From assembly GCA_040905845.1 (NCBI GenBank), contig JBBDQV010000010.1, positions 1-12,547 of the forward strand: a stretch of DNA of 12,547 bases, read 5' to 3'. This document shows, piece after piece, positions 1 through 6,795 of this stretch (the stretch's first letter is position 1; the number at the start of each line of letters is the position of its first letter). Position numbers and translations under genes: made by a program. This DNA comes from VGDP01 sp040905845. Its GTDB lineage: Bacteria; Pseudomonadota; Alphaproteobacteria; SP197. The notes beneath the pieces are model-generated. The model searched no databases and had not been told where the DNA came from. It saw only the letters and a program-made list of their open reading frames with translations.

Positions 1-1
1 G

Positions 2-319
2 GCCACCATCAGCGCCGCGACCGAGCTAGCCTATCGTCCGGCCGACGAGATCGCGCGCCGCGTCTGGTCGGATGCCCGCGCCGCGCTCGGCATGTCCGCC
101 GCGCCGCCGCCCCATCGGGTGGTCAAGGAGCGCACCGCCACCTTCGCCCAGACCCCGGCCGAGGCCGCCCGGCGCCCGCCGGCGCGGACCAGCCTGGCCA
201 ACCTGGTCCTGGCCGGCGACTGGACGGCGACCGGTCTGCCGGCGACGATCGAAGGCGCGGCTTTGTCTGGCGAGACGGCCGCCCGGCTCGCACTTGCGAT
301 TGCGAGCGAGAATCGTTGA
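2..319 (+). CDS. hpnE: Hydroxysqualene dehydroxylase HpnE, C-terminal part (5' end outside window)
   Basis: Only the last 105 residues are present; the frame is open from base 2 to a TGA at 317-319. HpnE is an FAD-dependent amine-oxidase-fold enzyme that acts with HpnC and HpnD to make squalene for hopanoid synthesis. What is seen is the family's C-terminal signature: a VVKERTATFAQTP stretch, RPPARTSLANLVLAGDW, and the FAD-contacting AGDWTATGLPATIEGA block, followed by a short SGETAARLALA helix. The ending is complete and no frameshift is visible. The rest of an hpnCDE-type operon would lie to the left, which cannot be checked here. A related carotenoid or squalene desaturase-like amine oxidase is the main alternative, but the TGLPATIEGA form fits HpnE well. 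Its stop codon overlaps the -35 element of the next gene's candidate promoter. Confidence 0.85.
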   Translation, partial: ATISAATELAYRPADEIARRVWSDARAALGMSAAPPPHRVVKERTATFAQTPAEAARRPPARTSLANLVLAGDWTATGLPATIEGAALSGETAARLALAIASENR

Positions 320-343
320 GACGGCAGGGCTTTGCGCTATATT
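316..343 (+). promoter_or_regulatory. Candidate sigma70 promoter for the PuuD-like gene
   Basis: TTGAGA at 316-321 is followed, 16 bases later, by TATATT at 338-343. This is a good housekeeping match in otherwise very GC-rich DNA. Transcription would start near 350, leaving a leader of about 38 nt before the ATG at 388. The -35 element overlaps the hpnE stop codon. Seen in sequence; activity is inferred. Confidence 0.5.
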
Positions 344-387
344 GGCGTCGGGGTGCGGCGTCGGCCGCCATGGACGAGGGGGTTCGC

Positions 388-996
388 ATGGGAAAGATTC
401 TCGAGAAGTTGGACACGACGCTCTACGCCGGCCTCGCTCTGCTGGTCGCCATGATCGTCGTCATGCTCGTCTGGCACGGCTCGAACGTGCTGGGGCTCGA
501 TCACGCCTGGTGGTCGTTCCTGTTCCGCTGGCTGCACGTGGGCAGCGGCGTGATGTGGATCGGACTGCTGTGGTACTTCAACTTCGTCCAGATCCCGTCG
601 ATGCCGAAGATCCCCGACGAGCAGAAGCCGGCCATCAGCAAGGTGATCGCGCCCGCGGCCCTGTTCTGGTTCCGCTGGGCCGCGCTCGCGACGCTCGTGA
701 CCGGGCTGATCGTGGCCGCGATGAACGGCTACATCATCGAAGCGATCCTGATCGGGCTGACCGACGGCGTCGAGAAGAACACGGCGGTCGGCATCGGCAT
801 GTGGCTCGGCGGCATCATGGCGTTCAACGTCTGGATGGTCATCTGGCCCAACCAGAAGAAGGCGCTCGGCCTCGTCGAGGCCAGCGCGGACGAGAAGAAG
901 AAGGCCGCGCGCACGGCCATGCTGTTCTCGCGCGCCAACACCGCGCTGTCGATCCCGATGCTCTACGCCATGGTCTCGGCGCAGAACATCTACTGA
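388..996 (+). CDS. Integral membrane protein of the PuuD / urate-oxidase N-terminal-domain type (202 aa)
   Basis: The protein has about five hydrophobic segments: residues 12-30, 44-68, 90-112, 131-153 and 186-199. It carries the RWLHVGSGVMWIGLLWYFN block (47-65) and the MWLGGIMAFNVWMVIWP block (138-154) characteristic of the membrane domain of PuuD-type urate hydroxylases. In full-length PuuD this domain is followed by a periplasmic cytochrome c domain; here the protein stops after the membrane domain and has no CXXCH. His50 could ligate a haem, but this is inference. I chose ATG 388 because a GAGGGGG ribosome site lies 6 bases upstream and the protein then begins MGKILEKLD. In-frame starts at 370 and 316 lie further upstream and are less well placed. 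Substrate and partner are unknown: no purine-pathway neighbour is present, so urate oxidation should not be assumed. A perfect hairpin terminator follows. Confidence 0.75.
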   Translation: MGKILEKLDTTLYAGLALLVAMIVVMLVWHGSNVLGLDHAWWSFLFRWLHVGSGVMWIGLLWYFNFVQIPSMPKIPDEQKPAISKVIAPAALFWFRWAALATLVTGLIVAAMNGYIIEAILIGLTDGVEKNTAVGIGMWLGGIMAFNVWMVIWPNQKKALGLVEASADEKKKAARTAMLFSRANTALSIPMLYAMVSAQNIY

Positions 997-1020
997 CCGG
1001 CGCGTCGTCTCTTCGTGACG

Positions 1021-1052
1021 GAACGGGGCCCGCGGGCCCCGTTCTGGTTCTT
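1021..1052 (+). terminator. Rho-independent-type terminator after the PuuD-like gene
   Basis: A 24-base perfect palindrome at 1021-1044 gives an 11-bp stem (GAACGGGGCCC paired with GGGCCCCGTTC) with almost no loop. It is followed by a T-rich but interrupted tail, TGGTTCTT. It lies 25 bases after the stop codon at 996. The symmetry is unambiguous; the poor U-run makes termination efficiency uncertain. Confidence 0.65.
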
Positions 1053-1097
1053 GCGCGGCCGTTGCCCCGGTCGGCGCGAGCCGGTTAGCTTGCCGGC

Positions 1098-2564
1098 ATG
1101 GCACCCGACGAATCCGGCGACCGCACCGCGCGCGCCCACGCGATGTTCAATGAGGCGTTCGAGGCGCAGCGCGCCGAGCGCCTCGATGACGCGATCGGGC
1201 TCTACAACCGCCTGCTCGCGTTCGCGCCGCGCTATCTCGCGGCGTACAATAACCTGGGCGTCGCGCTCAGGCGCACCAACCGGTTCGCCGAGGCGGTCGC
1301 GTGCTACCGGCGCTCGCTCGAGTTCGAGCCGGACAACGCGCAGGCGCTCTCGAACCTCGGCAACGCGCTCAAGGACCTGCACCGGCTCGACGAGGCCATC
1401 GCCGCGCTGCGCCGCGCCGCCGCGCTCAAGCCGGACGACGCCGGGATTCTCTACAACTTCGGCATCGCCCTGAAGGACGCGGGCCGGCTCGACGAGGCGC
1501 TCGCGCTCTACGCGCGCGCGGCCAAGCTCAGGCCCGAGGACCCGGACATCCCGTGGGACATCGCGCTCGCGCTCCTGACCAAGCCCGATTTCGCGCGCGG
1601 CTGGCCAGCCTACGAGGCACGCTGGGGCCTCAAGGACAACCCGCCGCCTAAGCTGGCCCAGCCGCGCTGGGACGGCGGCCCGCTCGACGGCCGGCGCATC
1701 CTGGTCACGAGCGAGCAAGGCTTTGGCGACAGCCTGCAGTTCGCGCGGTTCCTGCCCCGGGTCAAGACCCTGGGCGGGCACGTCATCGCCGAGACGCGCG
1801 AGCCCCTGGCGCGCCTGCTGGCCGCGGTCGAGGGGGTCGACGAGGTCGCGCCGCGCGAGAAACCCCTGCCTCCGTTCGATGTGCACGTTCCCTTGCTCAG
1901 CCTGCCGCTGCTGTTCAAGACCGACCTCGCGCAGCTGCCGGGGCCGGTGCCTTACCTCGGCGCGCCCGCCGGGCTCGACCAGAAATTCCTCGATTTCCTG
2001 GCCCCGGCGTCCGGCCGGCTCAAGGTCGGGCTGGTCTGGTCGGGCAGCACGACGTTCAAGAACAACCGCAACCGGGCGACGGGCCTCGACAGCTTCCTCG
2101 GGCTCCTGGAGATTCCCGGCGTCACGTTCATCAGCCTGCAAAAGGGACCGCCCAAGGCCGACCTCGACGCCTGTGGCTGCCGCGGGCTGATGCTCGACGC
2201 CGACCCGTTGCTCGACGACTTCGCCGACACCGCCGCGCTGATCGGCGCGCTCGACCTGGTGATCATGACCGACAGCGCCGTCGCGCACCTCGCGGGCGCG
2301 CTCGGCAAGCCGGTCTGGGTGTTGCTCTGCTTCGCCGCCGACTGGCGCTGGCTCAAGGAGCGCGACGATTCGCCGTGGTATCCGTCGATGCGCCTATTCC
2401 GCCAGAAGACCCCAGGCCGCTGGGACGACGTGTTCGCCCGCGTCAAGGCCGAGTTCGCGAAGCTCGCGGGCGGAACGGCGAAGGGCGCGCCCGCGCCGCG
2501 CCGACCGGAAAGGCGCGGCAACGGACGGCAGCACACGAGCAAGCGTCCGCATCGTGCCCGTTGA
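1098..2564 (+). CDS. TPR-repeat protein with C-terminal glycosyltransferase-like (GT9/GT41-type) domain, 488 aa
   Basis: Residues about 15-150 are four consecutive tetratricopeptide repeats, with recurring forms such as YNNLGVALRRTNRFAEAV, LSNLGNALKDLHRLDEAI and YNFGIALKDAGRLDEALALY. After a linker (W182-W191 region) comes an alpha/beta domain with ILVTSEQGFGDSLQFARFLP (201-220), GLVWSGSTTFKNN (311-323) and TDSAVAHLAGALGKPVWVLL (391-410). The last is the sugar-nucleotide-binding signature shared by heptosyltransferase-like and O-GlcNAc-transferase-like families. The tail after about 458 is basic, low-complexity and probably disordered. The ATG at 1098 has no clear Shine-Dalgarno site; instead a GCCGG/CCGGC hairpin (1080-1097) abuts it. 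Proteins of this architecture are common in Alphaproteobacteria, and the acceptor is usually unknown. The role here (protein or surface-polysaccharide glycosylation) is inference. The gene converges with serS. Confidence 0.8.
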   Translation: MAPDESGDRTARAHAMFNEAFEAQRAERLDDAIGLYNRLLAFAPRYLAAYNNLGVALRRTNRFAEAVACYRRSLEFEPDNAQALSNLGNALKDLHRLDEAIAALRRAAALKPDDAGILYNFGIALKDAGRLDEALALYARAAKLRPEDPDIPWDIALALLTKPDFARGWPAYEARWGLKDNPPPKLAQPRWDGGPLDGRRILVTSEQGFGDSLQFARFLPRVKTLGGHVIAETREPLARLLAAVEGVDEVAPREKPLPPFDVHVPLLSLPLLFKTDLAQLPGPVPYLGAPAGLDQKFLDFLAPASGRLKVGLVWSGSTTFKNNRNRATGLDSFLGLLEIPGVTFISLQKGPPKADLDACGCRGLMLDADPLLDDFADTAALIGALDLVIMTDSAVAHLAGALGKPVWVLLCFAADWRWLKERDDSPWYPSMRLFRQKTPGRWDDVFARVKAEFAKLAGGTAKGAPAPRRPERRGNGRQHTSKRPHRAR

Positions 2565-2567
2565 TCT

Positions 2568-2583
2568 GCGGCCGGGCGGCCGC
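2568..2583. terminator. Short hairpin in the convergent gap between the TPR gene and serS
   Basis: GCGGCC-GGGC-GGCCGC forms a 6-bp stem with a 4-base loop. It fills 16 of the 20 bases between the two convergent stop codons, so it could serve both strands. There is no good T-run on either side, so this is only a candidate. Confidence 0.35.
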
Positions 2584-2584
2584 G

Positions 2585-3862
2585 CTACCTTCTTGGCCCG
2601 ATGCGGTCGAGGCCGGCCATGCAGGGGCGCAGGGCCTCGGGGATCGTGATCGAGCCGTCGGATTCCTGGTAGTTCTCGATCACCGCGATCAAGGCGCGGC
2701 CCACCGCTAGCCCCGAGCCGTTCAGCGTGTGGACAAACCGCGTTCCCTTCTGGCCCTTGGTGCGGAGCCGTGCCTTCATGCGCCGGGCCTGGAAGTCGCC
2801 GCAGTTCGAGCAGCTCGAGATCTCGCGGTAGGTGTTCTGCCCCGGCAACCAGACCTCGAGGTCGTAGGTCCGGCGCGCGGCGAACCCCATGTCGCCCGTG
2901 GACAGCAGGAACACCCGGTAGGGCAGACCTAGGCGCTTCAACACCTCCTCGGCGCAATTCGTCATGCGTTCGTGCTCGGCCTCGGACTGCTCGGGCGTCG
3001 TGATGCTGACCAGCTCGACCTTGTAGAACTGGTGCTGGCGCAACATGCCGCGCGTGTCCTTGCCCGCCGCCCCGGCCTCGGAGCGGAAGCACGGCGTCCA
3101 CGCGGTCCACCGATAGGGCAGCCGCTCGTCGTCGACGATCTCGTCGGCGACCAGGTTGGTCAGCACCATCTCGGCCGTGGGGATGAGCCAGTAGTCGTTG
3201 GTCGTGCGGAACAGGTCGTCGGCAAACTTCGGCAGGTTGCCGGTACCGAACGCGGTCTGCTCGCGCACCAGGAGCGGCGGGCTGACCTCCTCATAGCCGA
3301 ACTCGCGCGTGTGCAGGTCGAGCATGAACTGGGCGAGCGCGCGCTCGAGCCTGGCGAGCGGCCCCGACAGCACCGTGAAACGCGCGCCGGAGACCTTGGC
3401 CGCGCGCTCGAAGTCCATCCAGCCGAGCGCCTCGCCCAGTTCGAAGTGCTGCCTGGGCTTGAACGCGAAGGCGCGTGGCGCGCCCCAGCGCCTGAGCTCC
3501 TTGCCGTCGTCGTAAAGCGGGCCGACGGGCACGCTCGCATCCGGCACGTTCGGGATGATCGCGAGCATTTGGTCGAGCTCGGCCTGGGCCGCCCGCTCCT
3601 CTTCCTCGGCCGCCTGGGCCTGGTCCTTGTAGGTCGCGACCTCGGCCAGGATCGGCGCGGCGTCCTCGCCCTTCGCCTTGGCCTGGCCGATGCGCCGGCT
3701 CGCCTCGTTGCGCTTGGCCTGGGCCTCCTGGAACCGCGTCTTGGCGGCGCGCACCCGCTGATCGAGCCCGACGATGCGCCCGGCCACGGGCTCCGCGCCG
3801 CGCTTGCGCAGCGCCTCATCGAGCGCGTCCGGGTTGTCCCTGATCCAGGCGATGTCGAGCAT
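2585..3862 (-). CDS. serS: Seryl-tRNA synthetase
   Basis: Class II aminoacyl-tRNA synthetase that charges tRNA-Ser (and tRNA-Sec) in the cytoplasm. The 425 residues match the usual length. The N-terminal MLDIAWIRDNPDALDEAL leads into the long helical arm (about 30-100, rich in K, E, A and Q) that grips the tRNA. The catalytic core shows the TAE loop (229-231), motif 2 with FRSEAG at 259-264 and RGMLRQHQFYKVE following, SCSNCGDFQARR (350-361), and motif 3 NGSGLAVGRA (381-390). ATG 3862 was chosen because the protein then starts exactly as the family does and a GGAGG site (3870-3874) sits 7 bases upstream. Longer open reading upstream lacks family similarity. The gene lies 67 bases after tatC in the same direction, the usual alphaproteobacterial tatC-serS arrangement. 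No surE follows; a convergent gene does. Confidence 0.97.
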   Translation of the reverse strand: MLDIAWIRDNPDALDEALRKRGAEPVAGRIVGLDQRVRAAKTRFQEAQAKRNEASRRIGQAKAKGEDAAPILAEVATYKDQAQAAEEEERAAQAELDQMLAIIPNVPDASVPVGPLYDDGKELRRWGAPRAFAFKPRQHFELGEALGWMDFERAAKVSGARFTVLSGPLARLERALAQFMLDLHTREFGYEEVSPPLLVREQTAFGTGNLPKFADDLFRTTNDYWLIPTAEMVLTNLVADEIVDDERLPYRWTAWTPCFRSEAGAAGKDTRGMLRQHQFYKVELVSITTPEQSEAEHERMTNCAEEVLKRLGLPYRVFLLSTGDMGFAARRTYDLEVWLPGQNTYREISSCSNCGDFQARRMKARLRTKGQKGTRFVHTLNGSGLAVGRALIAVIENYQESDGSITIPEALRPCMAGLDRIGPRR

Positions 3863-3917
3863 GGGAATTCCTCCGCCCGCCCCCTCTATAGGGCGCGCGG
3901 CTGCCACGCGTCCACGC

Positions 3918-3931
3918 GAGCGACGTCGCTC
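3918..3931. repeat. 14-base perfect palindrome at the tatC stop codon
   Basis: GAGCGAC followed directly by GTCGCTC, overlapping the first two template bases of the tatC stop codon, in the 67-base tatC-serS gap. It could be a weak RNA processing or pausing hairpin, or chance in GC-rich DNA. Confidence 0.3.
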
Positions 3932-4838
3932 AGCGCGTCTGGTTGAAGTCGGTTTCCTGGAACTCGTCGATCGGCGCCGACCCACCGGCCGCGCCGGCCG
4001 CAACGGCGCCGCCGCCAGAGCCATCGGCATCGCCCGACGCCGCGGCCTCGGCCTTCGCGCGCTTCTTCTCGACGATGCGGGCGCACCAGATCGAGATCTC
4101 GTAGAGCAGGATCAGCGGCAGCGCGAGGCCGATCTGGCTGAACGGGTCCGGCGGCGTGATGACCGCGGCGACCACGAACGAGCCGACGATCGCGTACTTG
4201 CGCGCGCCCCGGAGGTCGGCCGCCGAAACGAACCCGATGCGCGCGAGCAGCGTGATGATCAGCGGCATCTGGAACGCCGCGCCGAACGCGAGCAGGAACA
4301 TCAGCAGCAGCGAGTAGTACTCGCTGACCCGGGTCTCCAGCTCGATGGCGAGGGCGCCCGGCTCCGGGCGCTCCTGGAACGTCAGGAAGAAGTCGAGCGC
4401 GACGGGATAGAAGATGTAATAGACGACCGATGCCCCCAGCAGGAACAGCAGCGGTCCGACCACGAGGAATGGCAGCGCGGCCAGCTTCTCCCGCTTGTAG
4501 AGGCCCGGCGCCACGAACAGCCAGAACTGATAGGCGATGATCGGAAAGCCCACGCACAGCCCGATGAAGAACGACAGCTTGATTCGAGTCAGGAAGAACT
4601 CGATCGGGCTGGTGAAGATCATGCGCGCGTCGGGATAGCCGGCGCTCTGGAACGCCTCGTAGAGCGGCACCTGCAGAAAGCGGAAGATCGGGCTGGACAC
4701 CGTGTAGGCCGCCACGACGCAAATGATTAGGGCGACCATCGACCAGACCAATCGCTTGCGCAGCTCGATCAGATGCTCGAGCAGCGGACGCTTGGTGTCG
4801 TCGATGTCGCGAACCATGACGCGTGAAGCGATCGCCAC
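3930..4838 (-). CDS. tatC: Sec-independent protein translocase TatC
   Basis: TatC is the inner-membrane receptor that binds twin-arginine signal peptides together with TatB and exports folded proteins. Family marks are the cytoplasmic LLEHLIELRKRL (19-30) before TM1, the P-I-F-R-F-L-QVPLYEAF periplasmic stretch, FWLFVAPGLYKREK (105-118), and ITPPDPFSQ (227-235). Six hydrophobic segments are visible, starting near 32, 85, 121, 173, 214 and 236. The C-terminus is extended by about 45 residues rich in Gly, Ala and Ser (258-302), longer than in E. coli (258 aa in all). The frame opens with GTG at 4838, 6 bases after the tatB stop; the first ATG is at 4817. Neither has a convincing ribosome site, so translational coupling with tatB is likely. 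It is the third gene of tatABC-serS. Confidence 0.96.
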   Translation of the reverse strand: MAIASRVMVRDIDDTKRPLLEHLIELRKRLVWSMVALIICVVAAYTVSSPIFRFLQVPLYEAFQSAGYPDARMIFTSPIEFFLTRIKLSFFIGLCVGFPIIAYQFWLFVAPGLYKREKLAALPFLVVGPLLFLLGASVVYYIFYPVALDFFLTFQERPEPGALAIELETRVSEYYSLLLMFLLAFGAAFQMPLIITLLARIGFVSAADLRGARKYAIVGSFVVAAVITPPDPFSQIGLALPLILLYEISIWCARIVEKKRAKAEAAASGDADGSGGGAVAAGAAGGSAPIDEFQETDFNQTR

Positions 4839-4844
4839 GGCCGA

Positions 4845-5228
4845 TCAGGTGCCGGTCGCGCGCGTCGGGTCGGTGGGCGGGGCCGCCGGTTCGCCTGCGG
4901 CGCCGTTGGTCTTCGTCGCCACGGGCGCGATGGCGACCGTCGGCGGTGTGGGCGTCGCCGGCGTGCTCGCGCCGGTGCCGAGCACGGCTTTCTTGACCTG
5001 ATTGGCCGGGTGCAGGCTGGCCACCTTCTCGACCTGACGCTTCACGTCGTCGACGCCGGACTCCTTTGCCATCTGGTCGAGACCGCGACGGAACTCGTTG
5101 GCCAGGCGCTGGGCCTTGCCCATCCAATGGCCAACGGTGCGCAGAATCTTCGGCAGGTCCTTCGGCCCGATCACGATCAAGGCGATGATCCCTATGACGA
5201 TCGCCTCGTAGCCGGATATTCCGAACAT
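4845..5228 (-). CDS. tatB: Sec-independent protein translocase TatB
   Basis: Partner of TatC in recognising twin-arginine precursors. The protein has 127 residues: an N-terminal transmembrane helix (YEAIVIGIIALIVIGP, 7-22), a hinge and amphipathic helix (KDLPKILRTVGHWMGKAQRL, 23-42), then an Ala/Pro/Thr-rich flexible tail (about 75-127). The GPKDLP hinge and the longer second helix distinguish it from TatA. ATG 5228 gives the expected MFGISGYE start. The upstream region is a C/G-rich run (5232-5258) with only a weak ribosome-site match. It lies 30 bases from the tatA stop and 6 bases before tatC, in one operon. Confidence 0.95.
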   Translation of the reverse strand: MFGISGYEAIVIGIIALIVIGPKDLPKILRTVGHWMGKAQRLANEFRRGLDQMAKESGVDDVKRQVEKVASLHPANQVKKAVLGTGASTPATPTPPTVAIAPVATKTNGAAGEPAAPPTDPTRATGT

Positions 5229-5258
5229 GGCCGCGTGCCCCGTCCGGGGGGCCCCGGC

Positions 5259-5492
5259 CTAGCTCTTGACCGCCTTGTCCTTGGTCACCAACGGCTCGGC
5301 CGAGGCGGATTCGTTGGCGACCTGCTTGGGCGGGCTCGCGTCGGCTTCCTCTTTTTCTTCCTTCATGCCCGACTTGAACGCCTTGATGCCCTTGGCCAAG
5401 TCGCCCATGACGGCGGGAATCCTGTTGCGCCCGAACAACAGGACGACGATGACGAGCACGATCAACCAGTGGTAAATGCTGAACGATCCCAT
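5259..5492 (-). CDS. tatA: Sec-independent protein translocase TatA
   Basis: TatA polymerises to form the twin-arginine translocation pore. The 77 residues comprise a short transmembrane helix (WLIVLVIVVLLFG, 9-21), the conserved FGRNRIPAVMGDLAKGIKAFKSG amphipathic segment (20-42; the usual FG-x-x-x-(I/L)P hinge is seen), and a charged, Glu/Lys-rich then flexible tail. ATG 5492 has an AAGGAG site (5501-5506) 8 bases upstream, the best ribosome site of the tat genes. Length and layout are normal. A candidate promoter lies at 5536-5564, so tatABC-serS may be transcribed independently of the ABC ATPase gene upstream. Confidence 0.95.
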   Translation of the reverse strand: MGSFSIYHWLIVLVIVVLLFGRNRIPAVMGDLAKGIKAFKSGMKEEKEEADASPPKQVANESASAEPLVTKDKAVKS

Positions 5493-5535
5493 GTACTTGG
5501 CTCCTTAGCGGCAAGCCGCCCTCCGGCGCGGGCGG

Positions 5536-5564
5536 ATCATGTCAGAAACATGGGGGCATGGCAA
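5536..5564 (-). promoter_or_regulatory. Candidate promoter for tatABC-serS
   Basis: On the - strand, TTGCCA (5559-5564) is followed after 17 bases by CATGAT (5536-5541), 44 bases from the tatA ATG. A small inverted repeat CATGT-N5-ACATG (5538-5552) overlaps the -10 element. It is a moderate consensus match only. Confidence 0.4.
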
Positions 5565-5591
5565 CGAAGGTGCCAGGGCGGAATTGCCCGC

Positions 5592-6704
5592 TCAGGTACC
5601 GCCGTGGCCACCGGAGCAAGGGAACAGGAACACCGCGCCGGGGTCGATGCGCAAGCCGACATGATCGCCCGCCTGCGGCGCCTCGGCGCCGTGCAGCCTG
5701 GCCCTGATCATCGACCCGTCGGCGCCGAGCTGGACGACCACCAAGCTCTCGGCACCCAGGAGATGACGTGAAACGACGGTCGCCGGCACGCCGTCGGCGG
5801 GGCAGCCGAGCGCGACGCCCTCCGGCCTGACCAGGACATCGACCAGGGTGCCGTCGCCCAGGCCGGGCGCGCAAAGCATGCCCAGCGCCGAGGCCGCGTG
5901 CCCGGACGCCACCGTCGCATGGAGCGCGTTGACGAAGCCGAGGAACTTGGTGACGAACGCCGTCGCCGGATGTCGATAGACCGTCGCGGGCGCGTCGAAC
6001 TGCACGATGCGGCCGGCGCGCATGACCGCGAGCCGGTCGGCCATGAACATGGCCTCCTCGGCATCGTGGGTCACCATCAGGGCCGTGGCTCCGGCCTCGC
6101 GCAGGATGGCGAGCGTTTCCGCGCGCACCTCCTCGCGGAGCCTGACGTCGAGGTTCGAGAACGGCTCGTCGAGCAGCAGCAGGCGCGGCCTTGGCGCGAG
6201 CGCGCGGGCCAACGCGACTCGTTGCTGCTCGCCGCCGGACAACATGTGCGGGTAACTCGTGGCGTGCTCCGCCATGCCGACCCGGTCGAGCAGCGCCATG
6301 CACCGCGCGCGCCGCTCGGCGGCCGGCAGCGCGGTGAGCCCGAAGCCGACGTTGCCGAGCACGTCGAGGTGCGGGAACAAGGCATAGTCCTGGAACACGA
6401 ACCCGATGTGCCGATGCTCGGGCGGGAGCTCCCGACCCGGTTCGGCGACGACGACACCATCGAGCGCGATGCGCCCGGCCTGGATCGGCTCGAGCCCCGC
6501 GGCGATGCGCAACAGCGTCGTCTTGCCACAACCCGAGGGTCCGAGCAGACAGACGATCTGGCACCGGTTCAGGCTCAGGTCGACGTCGTCGACGACCCGG
6601 CGTCCGTCGAACGCGTGGCTGACGTGCTCGAGCGACAGCGCCGGAGCGTCATGCCGCTCGGCTGGGCGCGCCGATTCCGTGCCGAGTCGCGCGGTTGATT
6701 CCAT
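5592..6704 (-). CDS. ABC transporter ATP-binding protein, Fe3+/spermidine-type (FbpC/PotA-like), orphan
   Basis: The ATPase subunit of a binding-protein-dependent importer. All nucleotide-binding motifs are intact: Walker A GPSGCGKTT (55-63), Q-loop FVFQDYALFPHLDV, signature LSGGEQQRVALARAL, Walker B LLLLDEPFSNLD and H-loop MVTHDAEEAMFMADR. About 120 C-terminal residues form a TOBE-like regulatory region (VLVRPEGVALG onward). The Q-loop and length (370 aa) resemble ferric-iron or putrescine/spermidine importers; the substrate cannot be fixed from the ATPase. No permease or binding-protein gene is adjacent. It interrupts the usual scpB-tatA junction. The open frame begins TTG CTG ATG directly after a stop; I take the ATG at 6704. 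There is no strong ribosome site, and the local AT-rich region may be promoter or operator. Confidence 0.88.
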   Translation of the reverse strand: MESTARLGTESARPAERHDAPALSLEHVSHAFDGRRVVDDVDLSLNRCQIVCLLGPSGCGKTTLLRIAAGLEPIQAGRIALDGVVVAEPGRELPPEHRHIGFVFQDYALFPHLDVLGNVGFGLTALPAAERRARCMALLDRVGMAEHATSYPHMLSGGEQQRVALARALAPRPRLLLLDEPFSNLDVRLREEVRAETLAILREAGATALMVTHDAEEAMFMADRLAVMRAGRIVQFDAPATVYRHPATAFVTKFLGFVNALHATVASGHAASALGMLCAPGLGDGTLVDVLVRPEGVALGCPADGVPATVVSRHLLGAESLVVVQLGADGSMIRARLHGAEAPQAGDHVGLRIDPGAVFLFPCSGGHGGT

Positions 6705-6706
6705 CA

Positions 6707-6741
6707 GCAATCACTTTATTGCAAATCGTTCGCAGAATCAA
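6707..6741 (-). promoter_or_regulatory. Candidate promoter/operator of the ABC ATPase gene
   Basis: This is an AT-rich island. On the - strand TTGATT (6736-6741) is followed after 17 bases by TAAAGT (6713-6718). An inverted repeat GCAAT-N6-ATTGC (6707-6722) overlaps the -10 and reaches the start codon, a typical repressor-operator position. A start site this close would make the mRNA nearly leaderless. The binding protein is unknown. Confidence 0.35.
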
Positions 6742-6795
6742 ACCGACGAGAGCTCTCTGCCCGCGAGGAACACGGCGTCGCGACGGTAAACGAGG

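Noticed and set aside
72..1088. Open frame of 338 codons on the + strand overlapping hpnE and the PuuD-like gene
   Set aside because: Arg/Pro/Ala-rich with no recognisable family, and out of frame with two genes that have clear family motifs.
990..2288. Long open frame on the - strand opposite the TPR gene (432 codons)
   Set aside because: Arg/Glu/Val-rich composition without domains, and antisense to a gene with clear TPR and glycosyltransferase motifs. It is a codon-bias shadow in GC-rich DNA.
3863..4030. 56-residue N-terminal extension of SerS
   Set aside because: It overlaps the end of tatC and has no family similarity. ATG 3862 has GGAGG and gives the canonical SerRS start.
5574..5591. 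Possible terminator after the ABC ATPase gene (GGGC/GCCC)
   Set aside because: The stem is only 4 bp with no T-run on the - strand, too weak to call.
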